Positions 8,394 to 17,539 of a stretch of DNA of 64,000 nt are shown piece by piece. The DNA comes from an uncultured Dysgonomonas sp. (GTDB lineage Bacteria > Bacteroidota > Bacteroidia > Bacteroidales > Dysgonomonadaceae). The DNA lies in the NCBI RefSeq assembly GCF_900079725.1, contig NZ_LT599032.1, positions 184,948 through 248,947 on the forward strand, in the 5' to 3' direction. The notes under the pieces are model-generated. The model worked only from the letters and a program-made list of their open reading frames with translations. It was not told where the DNA came from and did no database searches. Every line of letters begins with the position of its first letter. The first letter of the stretch is position 1. A program made the translations under genes and the position numbers.

Positions 8394-10685
8394 CTAAAAG
8401 TCAAAGTCAAAATCATTCAATTCGTCCAGTTTTTCTGTTTCTATGTCTGTCAATTCAGATTGCAATATCTCTGCCGTGACTTCTGCACCTGTTCCCCAGA
8501 TATCGCCAAGCAATTCGGCAATACTATTCTTTTGATTTGGCTCAAACTCCCCGAATGCACGCCGCAGAAAAACAACCGAACGGAAAAATTCTTCATCGTC
8601 CAGTTGCTCGACATACTTGTCCAACTCCTTCCAAAGCGAGACACGCGATAACAATGCATAGCGGTTCCTTCCCGACAGGCCTTCAAACCATCCCGCACCC
8701 AAATCAGCAGGGACACCGGGGGATAAACGTCGCGAAACTTCCTTTGCACAGTCGTCTTCACTGGTCAGATTGTGTTCCAGCAGAATAGAAAATGCCGTAC
8801 CCGACAGTTTTGTATTCAAGTCGTCGCGCCATGCCAGTTTCAGCAATTCTTTCTGCCATGTTTCCACATCTACGGTTTCGTATTGCTGCTGCGATATCAG
8901 TTCCATCACATTGATGGCTTGTGTAATACTACGGGCGGCCTTATCGTCGCAAGACGAAGCATCTACAAGCAATAGCGACGAGCGCAGGAATAATTGTTGC
9001 AGAATAGGGATTAACGGTTCCAGATTGAACTGCCGCAAGTCACCGTATTGTATCAATATTGATAGTTCGTGCGCAGCATATGCCGTTTCCTTGAAATCAT
9101 TGGAATCAACAAGTAAGCGCTGTAAGGTACTTAGTGCATTATCAAATATATTTGTCAGATGGCATTCGCAAGCCTGCCGGATAATTTTGGCAGCAAGCGA
9201 AACATCGGCGCATTCATTCAATTGTTCTTTCAACTGGTAGGCGGCCGCTATTTCAAGCGTTTCACCTTTCAGATTAGCCTCTACTATTTCAATCTCTACT
9301 TCGGGTGTCCAGCGCAAAATCCATTTTTCGGCCCATGTGGCACTATCCTGAGATACACGTACCTGTTCGGCAAAGTGTATACCTAATACTCTTAACCTAT
9401 GTAAAAAGGTAGAGCGGTTCAAGTCGATAAAGGCAGCATCTTTTGTCTTTACTTTCAGATTTTCGCGCAAATCAAGAGTAAGTTCCTGCGCTACTGCTGA
9501 TTTATAATTGGTTAGTTTCAGGCGTTTCAGTTCCTGATTCATATCTTCCTGAACCGGAGTCTGGCTCACGCCTTCGGGCAAACTACCGATAGCCGTTCCT
9601 ATATCCACCTTATTAATAGCCTCGGCAACGGAAGGCAAATCACCTCCACCAAAGCAGGTAACAACAGCATCGTGCAAGTCTTTCAACACAGGGAGCGAAC
9701 CTCCACGCAGCGAAGTCAAAGCATTTGCCAACCGTACAGCTTCGATCACACTTGCAGACGAGGCATTATCTCCTTTTTCACGCAATGCCTTAGCTATTTT
9801 TGAGAGATAGACAGCCGATAAATCTCCCATTCTGTCCTGCTGTATGGCTTTCCACATCAATTCGAAGTAGTACGGTGCACGGTTTCCGGCACCATATCCT
9901 GTACGGCTACTCAGGCGAAGATATGAATACGGCATCAGCGTAATCTGAGAAGCAACCCGGGGAATATTATTGAGTTCGGCATCCGACATCGGAGGTAAAT
10001 CACATTGAATACCCGATACATGGTATGCACCAACAATAATGACTATTTCTTCCGGCTTAAAACCTTCTGCGATAACCTGTTGTATTTCCCTGCGCATATA
10101 AGCCTCACGGATAAGATTATACGAATAATCGTAAGGGACACTTTCATATTCCTTATCCACTACCATATCCCGTATCTGTCCCGATTGGTAACTCAATCCT
10201 TCCTTGAATGTACCAGTATTGAGGTTATGTTCAAAATTCCGCTCCCAGTAACTTTCGTAATCGTCTTCTTCATAGTGCCTGGCTACTTTGTCGTAAAGCC
10301 CGTTATGGAACATATAGAATTCGTCTGCTGTTTCGTTTGCCTCCCTGTACCTTTCCTGTCGTAGTTTCAGCATTATATCGGAGGGAAGGTCGATAAACCG
10401 TACATCCAGTTTCTTCTTCACACCCCAGCATATCGCCTGATATTCGGGAGAATAGGATGCAAAAGGATACAGCACGGTCTCGATAGGCAGTTCGGTAGTA
10501 TAGGCTAATACTGCAATAGGTGGTTTCACAGCCTTGTTTGCAATATTATGCAGCATATCCGTAGCATCGGAAGGTCCTTCTATCAGGATACATTTGGGTT
10601 TCTTTTCCTCCAGGTATTGTATCAGGTGATAGGATGCTCCCGGCGACAGATGTCGTACACCGAAAATATTATAGTGATTGGTCAT
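8394..10685 (-). CDS. DUF5682 family protein
   Basis: 763 residues, matching my recollection of DUF5682 (RHLSPG near the start, ILIEGPSDA, YPFASYSPEYQAICWG, VRFIDLPSD). Three short motifs recall the TraB/Tiki/EreA-like hydrolase superfamily: GVRH at 9-12, E36 in LIEGP and GAYH at 219-222. The C-terminal 450 residues are helical and acidic, ending DELNDFDFDF. This family usually sits beside MoxR, vWA and SWIM genes. A peptidase or esterase-like activity on a client is inferred only from the motifs. Just 8 bases separate it from the upstream RAYT gene. Confidence 0.85.
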   Translation of the reverse strand: MTNHYNIFGVRHLSPGASYHLIQYLEEKKPKCILIEGPSDATDMLHNIANKAVKPPIAVLAYTTELPIETVLYPFASYSPEYQAICWGVKKKLDVRFIDLPSDIMLKLRQERYREANETADEFYMFHNGLYDKVARHYEEDDYESYWERNFEHNLNTGTFKEGLSYQSGQIRDMVVDKEYESVPYDYSYNLIREAYMRREIQQVIAEGFKPEEIVIIVGAYHVSGIQCDLPPMSDAELNNIPRVASQITLMPYSYLRLSSRTGYGAGNRAPYYFELMWKAIQQDRMGDLSAVYLSKIAKALREKGDNASSASVIEAVRLANALTSLRGGSLPVLKDLHDAVVTCFGGGDLPSVAEAINKVDIGTAIGSLPEGVSQTPVQEDMNQELKRLKLTNYKSAVAQELTLDLRENLKVKTKDAAFIDLNRSTFLHRLRVLGIHFAEQVRVSQDSATWAEKWILRWTPEVEIEIVEANLKGETLEIAAAYQLKEQLNECADVSLAAKIIRQACECHLTNIFDNALSTLQRLLVDSNDFKETAYAAHELSILIQYGDLRQFNLEPLIPILQQLFLRSSLLLVDASSCDDKAARSITQAINVMELISQQQYETVDVETWQKELLKLAWRDDLNTKLSGTAFSILLEHNLTSEDDCAKEVSRRLSPGVPADLGAGWFEGLSGRNRYALLSRVSLWKELDKYVEQLDDEEFFRSVVFLRRAFGEFEPNQKNSIAELLGDIWGTGAEVTAEILQSELTDIETEKLDELNDFDFDF

Positions 10686-10693
10686 TTTTTATT

Positions 10694-11257
10694 CTAATTG
10701 TAATAATCGTCTGTTTGCCAATATTTAGGATTTTCGCAAATGTATTCTGTTATTTTCTGATGTGAATCATCGTTACGGATAATGTGTTCGTAGTAGTTGC
10801 GTTGCCATAGTTTTCCATTGAACGCTGTCCAATTATTTTGTTTTACTCCATGGATATATAAATTAGTGGTTATCGATTTGAACGAGCCTATAATATCCCC
10901 TAGCGTTTTGCTGTTTAGCGTTGTAGGGGCAATCCCTTGTGGTTGCCCGTTTATATTACGGGTACCCACAAGGGGCACCCCTACAACATCGTCAACAATT
11001 TGTATTATACTATGTATATGGTTTGGCATAACAATATATTCATGTAAATCGATATTTATATAATATTGTTTTAAGTTATGCCACTGTTCATTGATCATTT
11101 TCCCCACATCATTCAACACCATTTCGCCATCAACAATATCTCCAAACAAACATACCTTATCTTTCGTACAAATGGTCACAAAATATAATCCTTCTTGCGA
11201 ATAATCATATTCATAAAGGCGAATGCTATATCGTTGAGGTGGATTCTGCCGGCCCAT
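10694..11257 (-). CDS. REP-associated tyrosine transposase (RAYT, Y1/HUH family)
   Basis: 187 residues. Family landmarks are RYSIRLYEYDYSQEGLYFVTICT at the start, the HUH pair H80-I-H82 in YIVMPNHIHSII, and the catalytic Tyr in LWQRNYYEHIIRND (Y155/Y156). RAYTs are domesticated single-strand transposases that act on REP palindromes. This one lies between moxR-like and DUF5682 genes, on the same strand, 29 and 8 bases away, so it interrupts an otherwise conserved gene order without breaking cotranscription. Codons 91-111 are made by a REP-like palindrome (10922-10985), in the variable stretch between the HUH and Tyr motifs. All catalytic residues remain. Confidence 0.9.
   Translation of the reverse strand: MGRQNPPQRYSIRLYEYDYSQEGLYFVTICTKDKVCLFGDIVDGEMVLNDVGKMINEQWHNLKQYYINIDLHEYIVMPNHIHSIIQIVDDVVGVPLVGTRNINGQPQGIAPTTLNSKTLGDIIGSFKSITTNLYIHGVKQNNWTAFNGKLWQRNYYEHIIRNDDSHQKITEYICENPKYWQTDDYYN
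10922..10985. repeat. REP-like palindrome inside the RAYT coding sequence
   Basis: The arms begin TGTAGGGG and end CCCCTACA, and almost the whole 64 bases can fold on themselves (CCCTTGTGG against CCACAAGGGG, GCCCGT against ACGGGT). It reads in frame through the RAYT gene. I saw no second copy in the window. Confidence 0.75.
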
Positions 11258-11286
11258 TTTCTGTGTCTTTCAATATGAAAAGGCCA

Positions 11287-12384
11287 TTACCCGTTCATAT
11301 CACTACATGTATTATACAATCCGCGCCACGATGCCCCACGTTTTTTCATTACATTTTCGAGATATTCTTTCCATACCAGTTTGTCCTTGTCCTCGTCTTT
11401 TACAACAGCCCCTTGTAATCCGGCGGCAAGGTCTTCATCGGTTATAGTACCATTACCGAAGCTGGCAGCTAACGCCATACTGTTTGTTATCAGCGAAATT
11501 GCTTCCGCAGTAGAGATTACTCCACTCGGTGATTTCAGTTTTTGTTTCTCGTCCAGAGTAAGCCCCTGACGTAGTTCACGGAAGATAGTAACTATCTTTT
11601 CTATGGCTTCATTGGTAGGCAGATTAGCTTTCAAACGATAATTACCGGAAATTTCGGCTACACGCTTAGTTACAATCGATACTTCCGTTTCCAGATTAGC
11701 CGGAGCAGGTAATACGATAATATTGAAACGGCGCTTCAATGCCGAAGACATATCATTCACGCCCCTATCCCGTGTATTCGCCGTAGCAATAATAGAGAAC
11801 CCACGTTGAGCAGGAAGTTCTTTTCCCAGTTCGGGAATAGCGATTGTTTTTTCCGACATGATTGATATCAGCGCATCTTGAACTTCGGATGCACAACGCG
11901 ATATTTCTTCAAATCGGGCAACACTACCCGTTTCCATTGCACGGTATATCGGACTTTTTATCAATGCCTCATTAGATGGGCCATTGGCCAGTAACATAGC
12001 ATAATTCCATGAATAGCGGATAGCTTCTTCGCTTGTTCCAGCTGTACCTTGTATCACTTTAGCCGAATCGCCACAGATAGCAGCCGTGAGATTCTCCGAC
12101 AACCATGATTTTGCTGTCCCCGGCTCCCCGATAAGCAGTAAAGAGCGGTCGGTAAGTAGCGTTGCAATTGCTATTTCTATAAGGCGGTTGTGGCCTATAT
12201 ATTTAGGAGTAATGTCAATGCCATTAGCCTTACCCCCTACTACAAATTTCAACACTGCCTTTGGCGAGAGTTGCCAACCAATTGGCTTTTCCTCTTTTTT
12301 ATCTTCTTCTTTCAGCGCATCCAGTTCGTGCGCATATAATAACTCGGCAGGTAGCCGTAGTACATCTTGTTTTTTGTCTGACAT
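11287..12384 (-). CDS. MoxR-family AAA+ ATPase
   Basis: 365 residues. Walker A is GEPGTAKS (86-93). The Walker B region reads VARFEEISR (about 155-163), with Glu-Glu where most MoxR proteins have Asp-Glu. Sensor 1 lies in SIIATANTRDRG, and the arginine finger region is SSALKRRFN. MoxR proteins form hexamers that remodel clients together with vWA partners. Here the partner is encoded at the end of the operon. The gene follows the HEAT-repeat gene after 20 bases. The family call is firm, and the altered Walker B should be checked for activity. Confidence 0.92.
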   Translation of the reverse strand: MSDKKQDVLRLPAELLYAHELDALKEEDKKEEKPIGWQLSPKAVLKFVVGGKANGIDITPKYIGHNRLIEIAIATLLTDRSLLLIGEPGTAKSWLSENLTAAICGDSAKVIQGTAGTSEEAIRYSWNYAMLLANGPSNEALIKSPIYRAMETGSVARFEEISRCASEVQDALISIMSEKTIAIPELGKELPAQRGFSIIATANTRDRGVNDMSSALKRRFNIIVLPAPANLETEVSIVTKRVAEISGNYRLKANLPTNEAIEKIVTIFRELRQGLTLDEKQKLKSPSGVISTAEAISLITNSMALAASFGNGTITDEDLAAGLQGAVVKDEDKDKLVWKEYLENVMKKRGASWRGLYNTCSDMNG

Positions 12385-12404
12385 AGGTATATGAAAGTTA
12401 TAAG

Positions 12405-14255
12405 TTATAAGTTGTTATGGGAGGATTCTATTTCGTCTGCTATATCCTCATATATCTGCAATGGATTCTTCTTATATAATTCTCTGTATTTGGCCGCATA
12501 TTCTTTCGGAAACTGATTCCATATTCCTATATTTTTAAGGGAATTAAGTACATAATAATAAGTTTTGGGTGCATATTTAGCCATTGCAGAGTAAATAATA
12601 TCGAAACGATCTTTTACTTTTCGTTCCATTATGATTCTGAAAATAGAAACCTGATCACCCGGCATAGTGAACCCAACTAATTTCACGAGTAATTTATCCA
12701 GCTTTTCACTTTCAGGTTCACAAGCACTGATAAGACGTAAAGCCCTGTCATGCTCATGTCTCCATTTGTATTTATCGACGGTAAACAGACTGTAAAGAAT
12801 TTCTAACCAACGTTTGTCTATTTTATCTGTATCTACTTTGATATTATGTTCGTTTATGTTACTGTAATAATAATTCTCGTCATCGGTGTATACTGTATAT
12901 AAATGATTAATGCCAATAGTATTTCGCCGAAATTGAGGGCTGAAAATATCAAACATTTTTTCTTTAGAATATCCGGCCTCTATTGCATCATAAAAATAAT
13001 ATCCCCATAAAGAACGTTTCCAGTTGGTTTCGGGAATATCGTTCATGTTTGTTTCGTAAAATTTTATCACTTGAACATTAGGGAAAGCTTTCAGCCCTTT
13101 CGTTATGTTGCTGGTTATATTTGATGCTATATATTCCAACTGGTTCTTTTTAGTCGAAATTAATTCATTATACTCTCTACTCCTTAGTACTCTACTGTAA
13201 AAATCTATAACTTCAGGGCTGTTTTTATTTTCTAAAATTTCAATGTTATGGCTAAATCTTTCCAGTTTATCAATATAATATTTATCTAGTGCATCCTTGT
13301 CTAATGCTACGAACTCCTCGAAGGCTTTGACAACCTGATTAAAAATTTCTTGAAAAAAAAATGGAAGCTTCGAAGAAGCTAGTGCTGTAACTATTGCCGG
13401 AAGATTTGTCTTGTTCTTATTATTTATATATACATCTTTCAGCTTTTCAAGGCTGGCACGTGTTCCCAACTCCACTAATCCCATATAGGCTGCTTCCCGC
13501 ACCAGTTTATTCTTGTCATCGGCCAGTTTTATAATCAATTCTTCATTTTTAGAGTCACCACTCAATATATGGATTGCTTCCGCCTGAAGAACAGGGAGGG
13601 ATTCAGATAATATCTTATCCACCATTTCCGGCAATTGTGCATAATTGAACTTATTTAATAAACGTAATCGTCTTGCATTTTCCGTCTTATCTTCATATTT
13701 AAAATTCTGAATCAGAAACGGAACAATAGGTTTTCCTACCTTTGGTATAATCGTTTTTTCTACATAGTCGCACAATTCGGCATACTTATCTCCCAAAGCA
13801 ATATCCAGGTATTGATAGGTGCGTGAATCGTTAAATATATTCCGCTCCAATGCATCTTTCAGTATCTCCAGCCGTCCTGAATTGCTGGTGGTCAAAGCCT
13901 GCATCACCGGTTTCAGTTGCAAGTATGAATATTCGGTATTTACTTCATCCAATGGGATATTTGGGGTCTGTGGTGTTTCTTCTACATCAGTTTCCACCAA
14001 TTCACCCTGAGTGTAAAGGATAGAATAAAGCAACGTAGATATAGTCATCAACTTTTCGGATGATTGCTGTGCATCGGTATTTAGCAGTTCTTCTATATCT
14101 TTAGCCAATTTGCCGAATACAGATGCTTTTTCGCCTAGTTTTTGGAGTATGGGAATATGCTTTTGCAGGCGAGGATCTCCCTTGGCAAACTTACTTCCTG
14201 CTATAAACAGGCGGTTTATTTCTTGTTGAAGGTCGTATAATGGTTGTAGTTTCAT
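12405..14255 (-). CDS. HEAT-repeat protein of the MoxR/vWA operon
   Basis: 616 residues, no catalytic motif. The middle third (about 180-300) carries alpha-helical HEAT-like units, for example LPVLQAEAIHILSGDSKNEELIIKLADD and KLVREAAYMGLVELGTRASLEKLKDVY. The C-terminal 250 residues are helical and rich in Tyr, Asn and Lys. Proteins of this kind usually act as scaffolds. It lies between the SWIM (43-base gap) and MoxR (20-base gap) genes, so a role in assembling the complex or recognising a target is inferred. Orthologs in other phyla may use a different helical-repeat protein at this position. Confidence 0.8.
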   Translation of the reverse strand: MKLQPLYDLQQEINRLFIAGSKFAKGDPRLQKHIPILQKLGEKASVFGKLAKDIEELLNTDAQQSSEKLMTISTLLYSILYTQGELVETDVEETPQTPNIPLDEVNTEYSYLQLKPVMQALTTSNSGRLEILKDALERNIFNDSRTYQYLDIALGDKYAELCDYVEKTIIPKVGKPIVPFLIQNFKYEDKTENARRLRLLNKFNYAQLPEMVDKILSESLPVLQAEAIHILSGDSKNEELIIKLADDKNKLVREAAYMGLVELGTRASLEKLKDVYINNKNKTNLPAIVTALASSKLPFFFQEIFNQVVKAFEEFVALDKDALDKYYIDKLERFSHNIEILENKNSPEVIDFYSRVLRSREYNELISTKKNQLEYIASNITSNITKGLKAFPNVQVIKFYETNMNDIPETNWKRSLWGYYFYDAIEAGYSKEKMFDIFSPQFRRNTIGINHLYTVYTDDENYYYSNINEHNIKVDTDKIDKRWLEILYSLFTVDKYKWRHEHDRALRLISACEPESEKLDKLLVKLVGFTMPGDQVSIFRIIMERKVKDRFDIIYSAMAKYAPKTYYYVLNSLKNIGIWNQFPKEYAAKYRELYKKNPLQIYEDIADEIESSHNNL

Positions 14256-14298
14256 TGAAGTTTCAATTTAAAGATTTAATGTTTAAGAATTTAAAGGT

Positions 14299-15741
14299 TT
14301 AATACAATAACCTTATTATCTTTTCGGGTGTGATAAGCGACATCGGCTGTGCGGATAACAATCCTGTCTGCACATCATTGTTCACCATCACCGTCAGGGC
14401 AAAGCCTTCGGGTGTGGATGGCAGGATTGCTTTCAAGTTGGTTGCCGAAGATACATTCTGCTCTTCTATATCTTTCAATGTCAGCTTGTTTCCCTGCTTA
14501 TCTTCTACTACAAGATTATCTCCGTTCAGATATGCTTTGTGAAGCGAAAGCAGTACTACCGGATGCTTGTCCTTCAACGGATTCTTTATTGTATTCTTTA
14601 CGGCTTTTATAGTATCAGCATAATTGGCTGATGCGAAAGCAAGTATGGTTGCCAAATCTTTAGCTGTCAGTTTGCGTTCTTTCACCGCTTCGGCTTCCCA
14701 GCGTACACGTGGATTCTGGTCACCGGGATAGATATACATTTCTTTGAGTTGCAGTACATCGAATGAGCTGTTATCTTCCTTTATATACTTGGCAGCACGG
14801 TAAGGACGGTAATTTTCCGTTTTATATATCCTGCCTGTTTTGAGACTAAGCCAAAGGCCTTCATCTACATACTCTTTGCGTGCCTGATTATCATAGCTGT
14901 TAAATGATAGTTGGATTAGCTCTCCGTTTTCTTCATACAGTCCATACTGCATAAGTTCTATCAGTTTCCAGACATATCCGATCTGCTCTTCGATAGCCGA
15001 ATCCAGTTCAGGGTTCCCTTCCGGGTCTTCTTTCCGTTTATTCAGGTAATCAGTACTTTTTTTCAAGAGGGCGGATATAAAATTAATCTGGTCTATAACC
15101 TGTGTATATTCTTCGTTCTCCACTTCTCCCAATTCCAGTAACAGATTGTTGAAAGCGGTTTGTATGCTGCCGATATAGTAGTTACCAAGTTCTTTTACCT
15201 GTGCCTGTATAGTTCTCGAAATTTTGGCATCAATTGATGAAAGCCCCGTCTGTACAATGTCTTTCAGTATTTTTTCTGCAATATCTATACCTGCGAGCTG
15301 GGCATCTATTTTCTTTACAAAAGCGGCCTTATTTATTTTCTTCGGTTTTTCTGCTTTTTCTTTTATAGACTCTTTCTCCAGCTCTTTCTTTTCTTGTTTT
15401 TTCTCTATTTTCTCACGTTTCGAAAGAATATCTTCCGGCACATCCGTAACTGTGAACGCTCCGCTGTTGGCTTCATAAGCGTATAGTAATCCTATGGCGT
15501 GCTTACAGGGAAATTGCCGGCTCGGACAATTACATCTGAATACAGGATTATTTTCCTCTATATAATCAGCTGAACAATAGTAAGGATTCTTACCGCTTCC
15601 GGCACATTCGCCCCAGATAAGGTTCTTTTCGGATGAGATTTTGAGATTTGCAAATTTGTTTTTCTTTACCAGGTCCCGGCCATTCTTGGCCGCATCGGCA
15701 TTGGGAGCCAATTCTTCGATTTTCTTTTGTGTTATTTCCAT
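14299..15741 (-). CDS. SWIM zinc-finger protein, first gene of the MoxR/vWA operon
   Basis: About 480 residues from the ATG at 15741. The SWIM motif CxCx(n)CxH is C70, C72, C79, H81 (CNCPSRQFPCKH), which binds one zinc and in other proteins binds DNA or protein. A very charged Lys/Glu linker follows (about 112-135), then a helical domain containing a WKLIELMQYGLYEENG segment. An upstream TTG at 15786 is open in the same frame, but it overlaps a TAAATTTGT promoter box (15783-15791), so transcription would begin inside that extension. ATG 15741 is therefore preferred. It may be the nucleic-acid-binding part of the system. Confidence 0.85.
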   Translation of the reverse strand: MEITQKKIEELAPNADAAKNGRDLVKKNKFANLKISSEKNLIWGECAGSGKNPYYCSADYIEENNPVFRCNCPSRQFPCKHAIGLLYAYEANSGAFTVTDVPEDILSKREKIEKKQEKKELEKESIKEKAEKPKKINKAAFVKKIDAQLAGIDIAEKILKDIVQTGLSSIDAKISRTIQAQVKELGNYYIGSIQTAFNNLLLELGEVENEEYTQVIDQINFISALLKKSTDYLNKRKEDPEGNPELDSAIEEQIGYVWKLIELMQYGLYEENGELIQLSFNSYDNQARKEYVDEGLWLSLKTGRIYKTENYRPYRAAKYIKEDNSSFDVLQLKEMYIYPGDQNPRVRWEAEAVKERKLTAKDLATILAFASANYADTIKAVKNTIKNPLKDKHPVVLLSLHKAYLNGDNLVVEDKQGNKLTLKDIEEQNVSSATNLKAILPSTPEGFALTVMVNNDVQTGLLSAQPMSLITPEKIIRLLY

Positions 15742-15782
15742 TATATAATTAGTGTCCGGTTTATACTTCTGTGTAGCCGAAT

Positions 15783-15791
15783 ACAAATTTA
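15783..15791 (-). promoter_or_regulatory. Bacteroidota -7 box of the SWIM-HEAT-MoxR-DUF5682-nuclease-vWA operon
   Basis: The minus strand reads TAAATTTGT, matching TAnnTTTGY, about 42 bases before the ATG at 15741. No clear -33 element is visible at 19-21 bases. It decides against the TTG start at 15786. Confidence 0.45.
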
Positions 15792-15876
15792 TAAGATTAT
15801 TTTAGGAATGGGCTATTTGCTATAAACTATTTATAAAAGGACAAAAACTTGTTAATATACTTATCTTCAATAAAAA

Positions 15877-15900
15877 AGCCACAATAATGTGGCTTTCCGT
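15877..15900 (-). terminator. Rho-independent terminator of the hydrolase operon
   Basis: A 7-bp perfect stem AGCCACA/TGTGGCT (15877-15894) with an ATAA loop is followed on the minus strand by a run of T. It lies 28 bases past the stop of the hydrolase gene. Confidence 0.85.
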
Positions 15901-15921
15901 TTCACTTTTTTTAAGAAACAC

Positions 15922-16920
15922 TTATTCTTTAATAAAACTACTTATATTTTTTATCACTTCCGGCATAACAGGCTTATCCAGATTTGTATACGAATCTTTT
16001 ATTTGTGTTGGCTGATCAGTAGTTTCACTGTTTTTCATTACATGATCCATTTTATCGATAATGATTTTTTGAGCTTTACTATTTGCATCGGCCAGTAGTT
16101 CAGCTTGTTTTACCGTTACCTGAATATCAGTTGTGCCTTGTAATATAAGAACGGGAATCGTCAATTTAGAAATTTCTTCCTGCGGATTATACTTAAACCA
16201 GGAAATCATATAAGGTTGTACGCTTGGACGGAAAAGCATATTGAGCGAAGCAGGAACATCTGTGATGGTCTCGCCTTTCTCTAATTTGTCTATATATGAA
16301 AATATCATATCTTTTGCCACCTGTGGCTGTGTAGCCATTTGTTTACTCAACTGTTCCTTCAATATATTTGCTGCCGGCTCACCCACTCCTGCAATATATA
16401 TATATCTAGAGACTTTCTTATTATCCTGTGCAGCAATCATTCCTATCAGCGAGCCTTCGCTATGTCCGACGATGGCAATCTCCGAAAACCGTTTATCCTT
16501 AGCCAGAAGGTCAATCCAACTGCGCACATCATTTATATAATCATCGAAGCGTAAATCAGCTTCATCTTTTCCGGCGGCCTTACTTTCTGCAATACCCCGT
16601 TTATCGAAACAAAGCGTTGCTATATTATTATAAAATAATCCGTCAGATAGCATTTTCAGAGAATTATTCTTCATCTGGCGCTGATTCCCGTTTCGGTCTG
16701 TCGGACCGGAACCGGCAATAATCAGCGCTACCGGGATTGGTTTATTATTCACCGGGACTTTTAGTGTACCATAAATATCTCCTGTACTGGTTTTTAAGAC
16801 TATGGGTTCTTCTGTAACCAGTAATTGTGCCGATGCCCTTGTTGTGAAAAAGAATAAGAGAAGTATGATAAGTATCAAATAGAGTAGAAGTCCAAGTAAT
16901 TTTCTTTTCATAGCATTCAT
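15922..16920 (-). CDS. Secreted or membrane-anchored alpha/beta hydrolase
   Basis: 332 residues. A long N-terminal hydrophobic helix (about 8-26) ends at RASAQ, fitting a signal peptide or anchor. The nucleophile elbow is GHSEG with S154. The oxyanion segment is IIAGSGPTDRNGNQ, the acid probably lies in LILQGTTDIQV, and the His is in KMDHVMKN. These features match the serine-hydrolase group often annotated as alpha/beta hydrolase or serine aminopeptidase S33. Acyl-ester or peptide substrates are possible. A second start (MKRKLL) lies three codons in. It ends the DUF2089-membrane protein-hydrolase operon. Confidence 0.85.
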   Translation of the reverse strand: MNAMKRKLLGLLLYLILIILLLFFFTTRASAQLLVTEEPIVLKTSTGDIYGTLKVPVNNKPIPVALIIAGSGPTDRNGNQRQMKNNSLKMLSDGLFYNNIATLCFDKRGIAESKAAGKDEADLRFDDYINDVRSWIDLLAKDKRFSEIAIVGHSEGSLIGMIAAQDNKKVSRYIYIAGVGEPAANILKEQLSKQMATQPQVAKDMIFSYIDKLEKGETITDVPASLNMLFRPSVQPYMISWFKYNPQEEISKLTIPVLILQGTTDIQVTVKQAELLADANSKAQKIIIDKMDHVMKNSETTDQPTQIKDSYTNLDKPVMPEVIKNISSFIKE

Positions 16921-16930
16921 TTTTAGATAT

Positions 16931-17539
16931 TTACAAAATGATATACAGAACTATTTTAGAGAGGATTTCGGCAACAATCAATGCGATTGCAAATGATATC
17001 CCGCCTACTCCCCCTTTTATATTAGCCGATACCGAATAAGCATTATACTTGAGAACAATAGACCAGATGGCAAACAGCATCGTAACTAATCCTGCCACAG
17101 TCATCATCACTGCATTTTCTTTCAGTACAGCCATCATTTCACCCATATTTATTGTATTGATATCGCCTATGCAAATATGAAAAGAAGGTATAAATCCTAA
17201 CAATGCCGCAAATATCAACGGCGCTTGCGACAATGCCATTGTTCCGGTAATATCTATCAGCCGTATAGATGATTTGGTCACGATACGGGCTGTCAGATAA
17301 AACACAAGAGTAAGTAATCCCCACCCCACCAATTGGTATATGATATGGGGTAGATACAAAGTATCGGTAGTCAGACATCCATAATGAATGTCGAGTGCCC
17401 CATCAAAATGAGTATTGCTCAAATATCCTAATATGGATAAAAGAAGCATAACAACCAGGCCAATAATAAGTGCTTTTGTGCCTGCTATAAATCTGAACGG
17501 GGTGAACAACCATGCTGCAATCGAATTGTTATTTTTCAT
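16931..17539 (-). CDS. Multi-pass membrane protein, Yip1-like
   Basis: 202 residues with five hydrophobic segments at about 23-42, 68-88, 104-122, 143-163 and 176-200. The pattern (FTPFRFIAGTKALIIGL at the start, TGTMALSQAPLIFAALLGF in the middle) recalls bacterial Yip1-domain proteins. The function is unknown. It overlaps the end of the DUF2089 regulator gene by 11 bases and precedes the hydrolase by 10 bases, so the three are one unit. The small regulator probably controls the membrane protein and hydrolase. Confidence 0.7.
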   Translation of the reverse strand: MKNNNSIAAWLFTPFRFIAGTKALIIGLVVMLLLSILGYLSNTHFDGALDIHYGCLTTDTLYLPHIIYQLVGWGLLTLVFYLTARIVTKSSIRLIDITGTMALSQAPLIFAALLGFIPSFHICIGDINTINMGEMMAVLKENAVMMTVAGLVTMLFAIWSIVLKYNAYSVSANIKGGVGGISFAIALIVAEILSKIVLYIIL

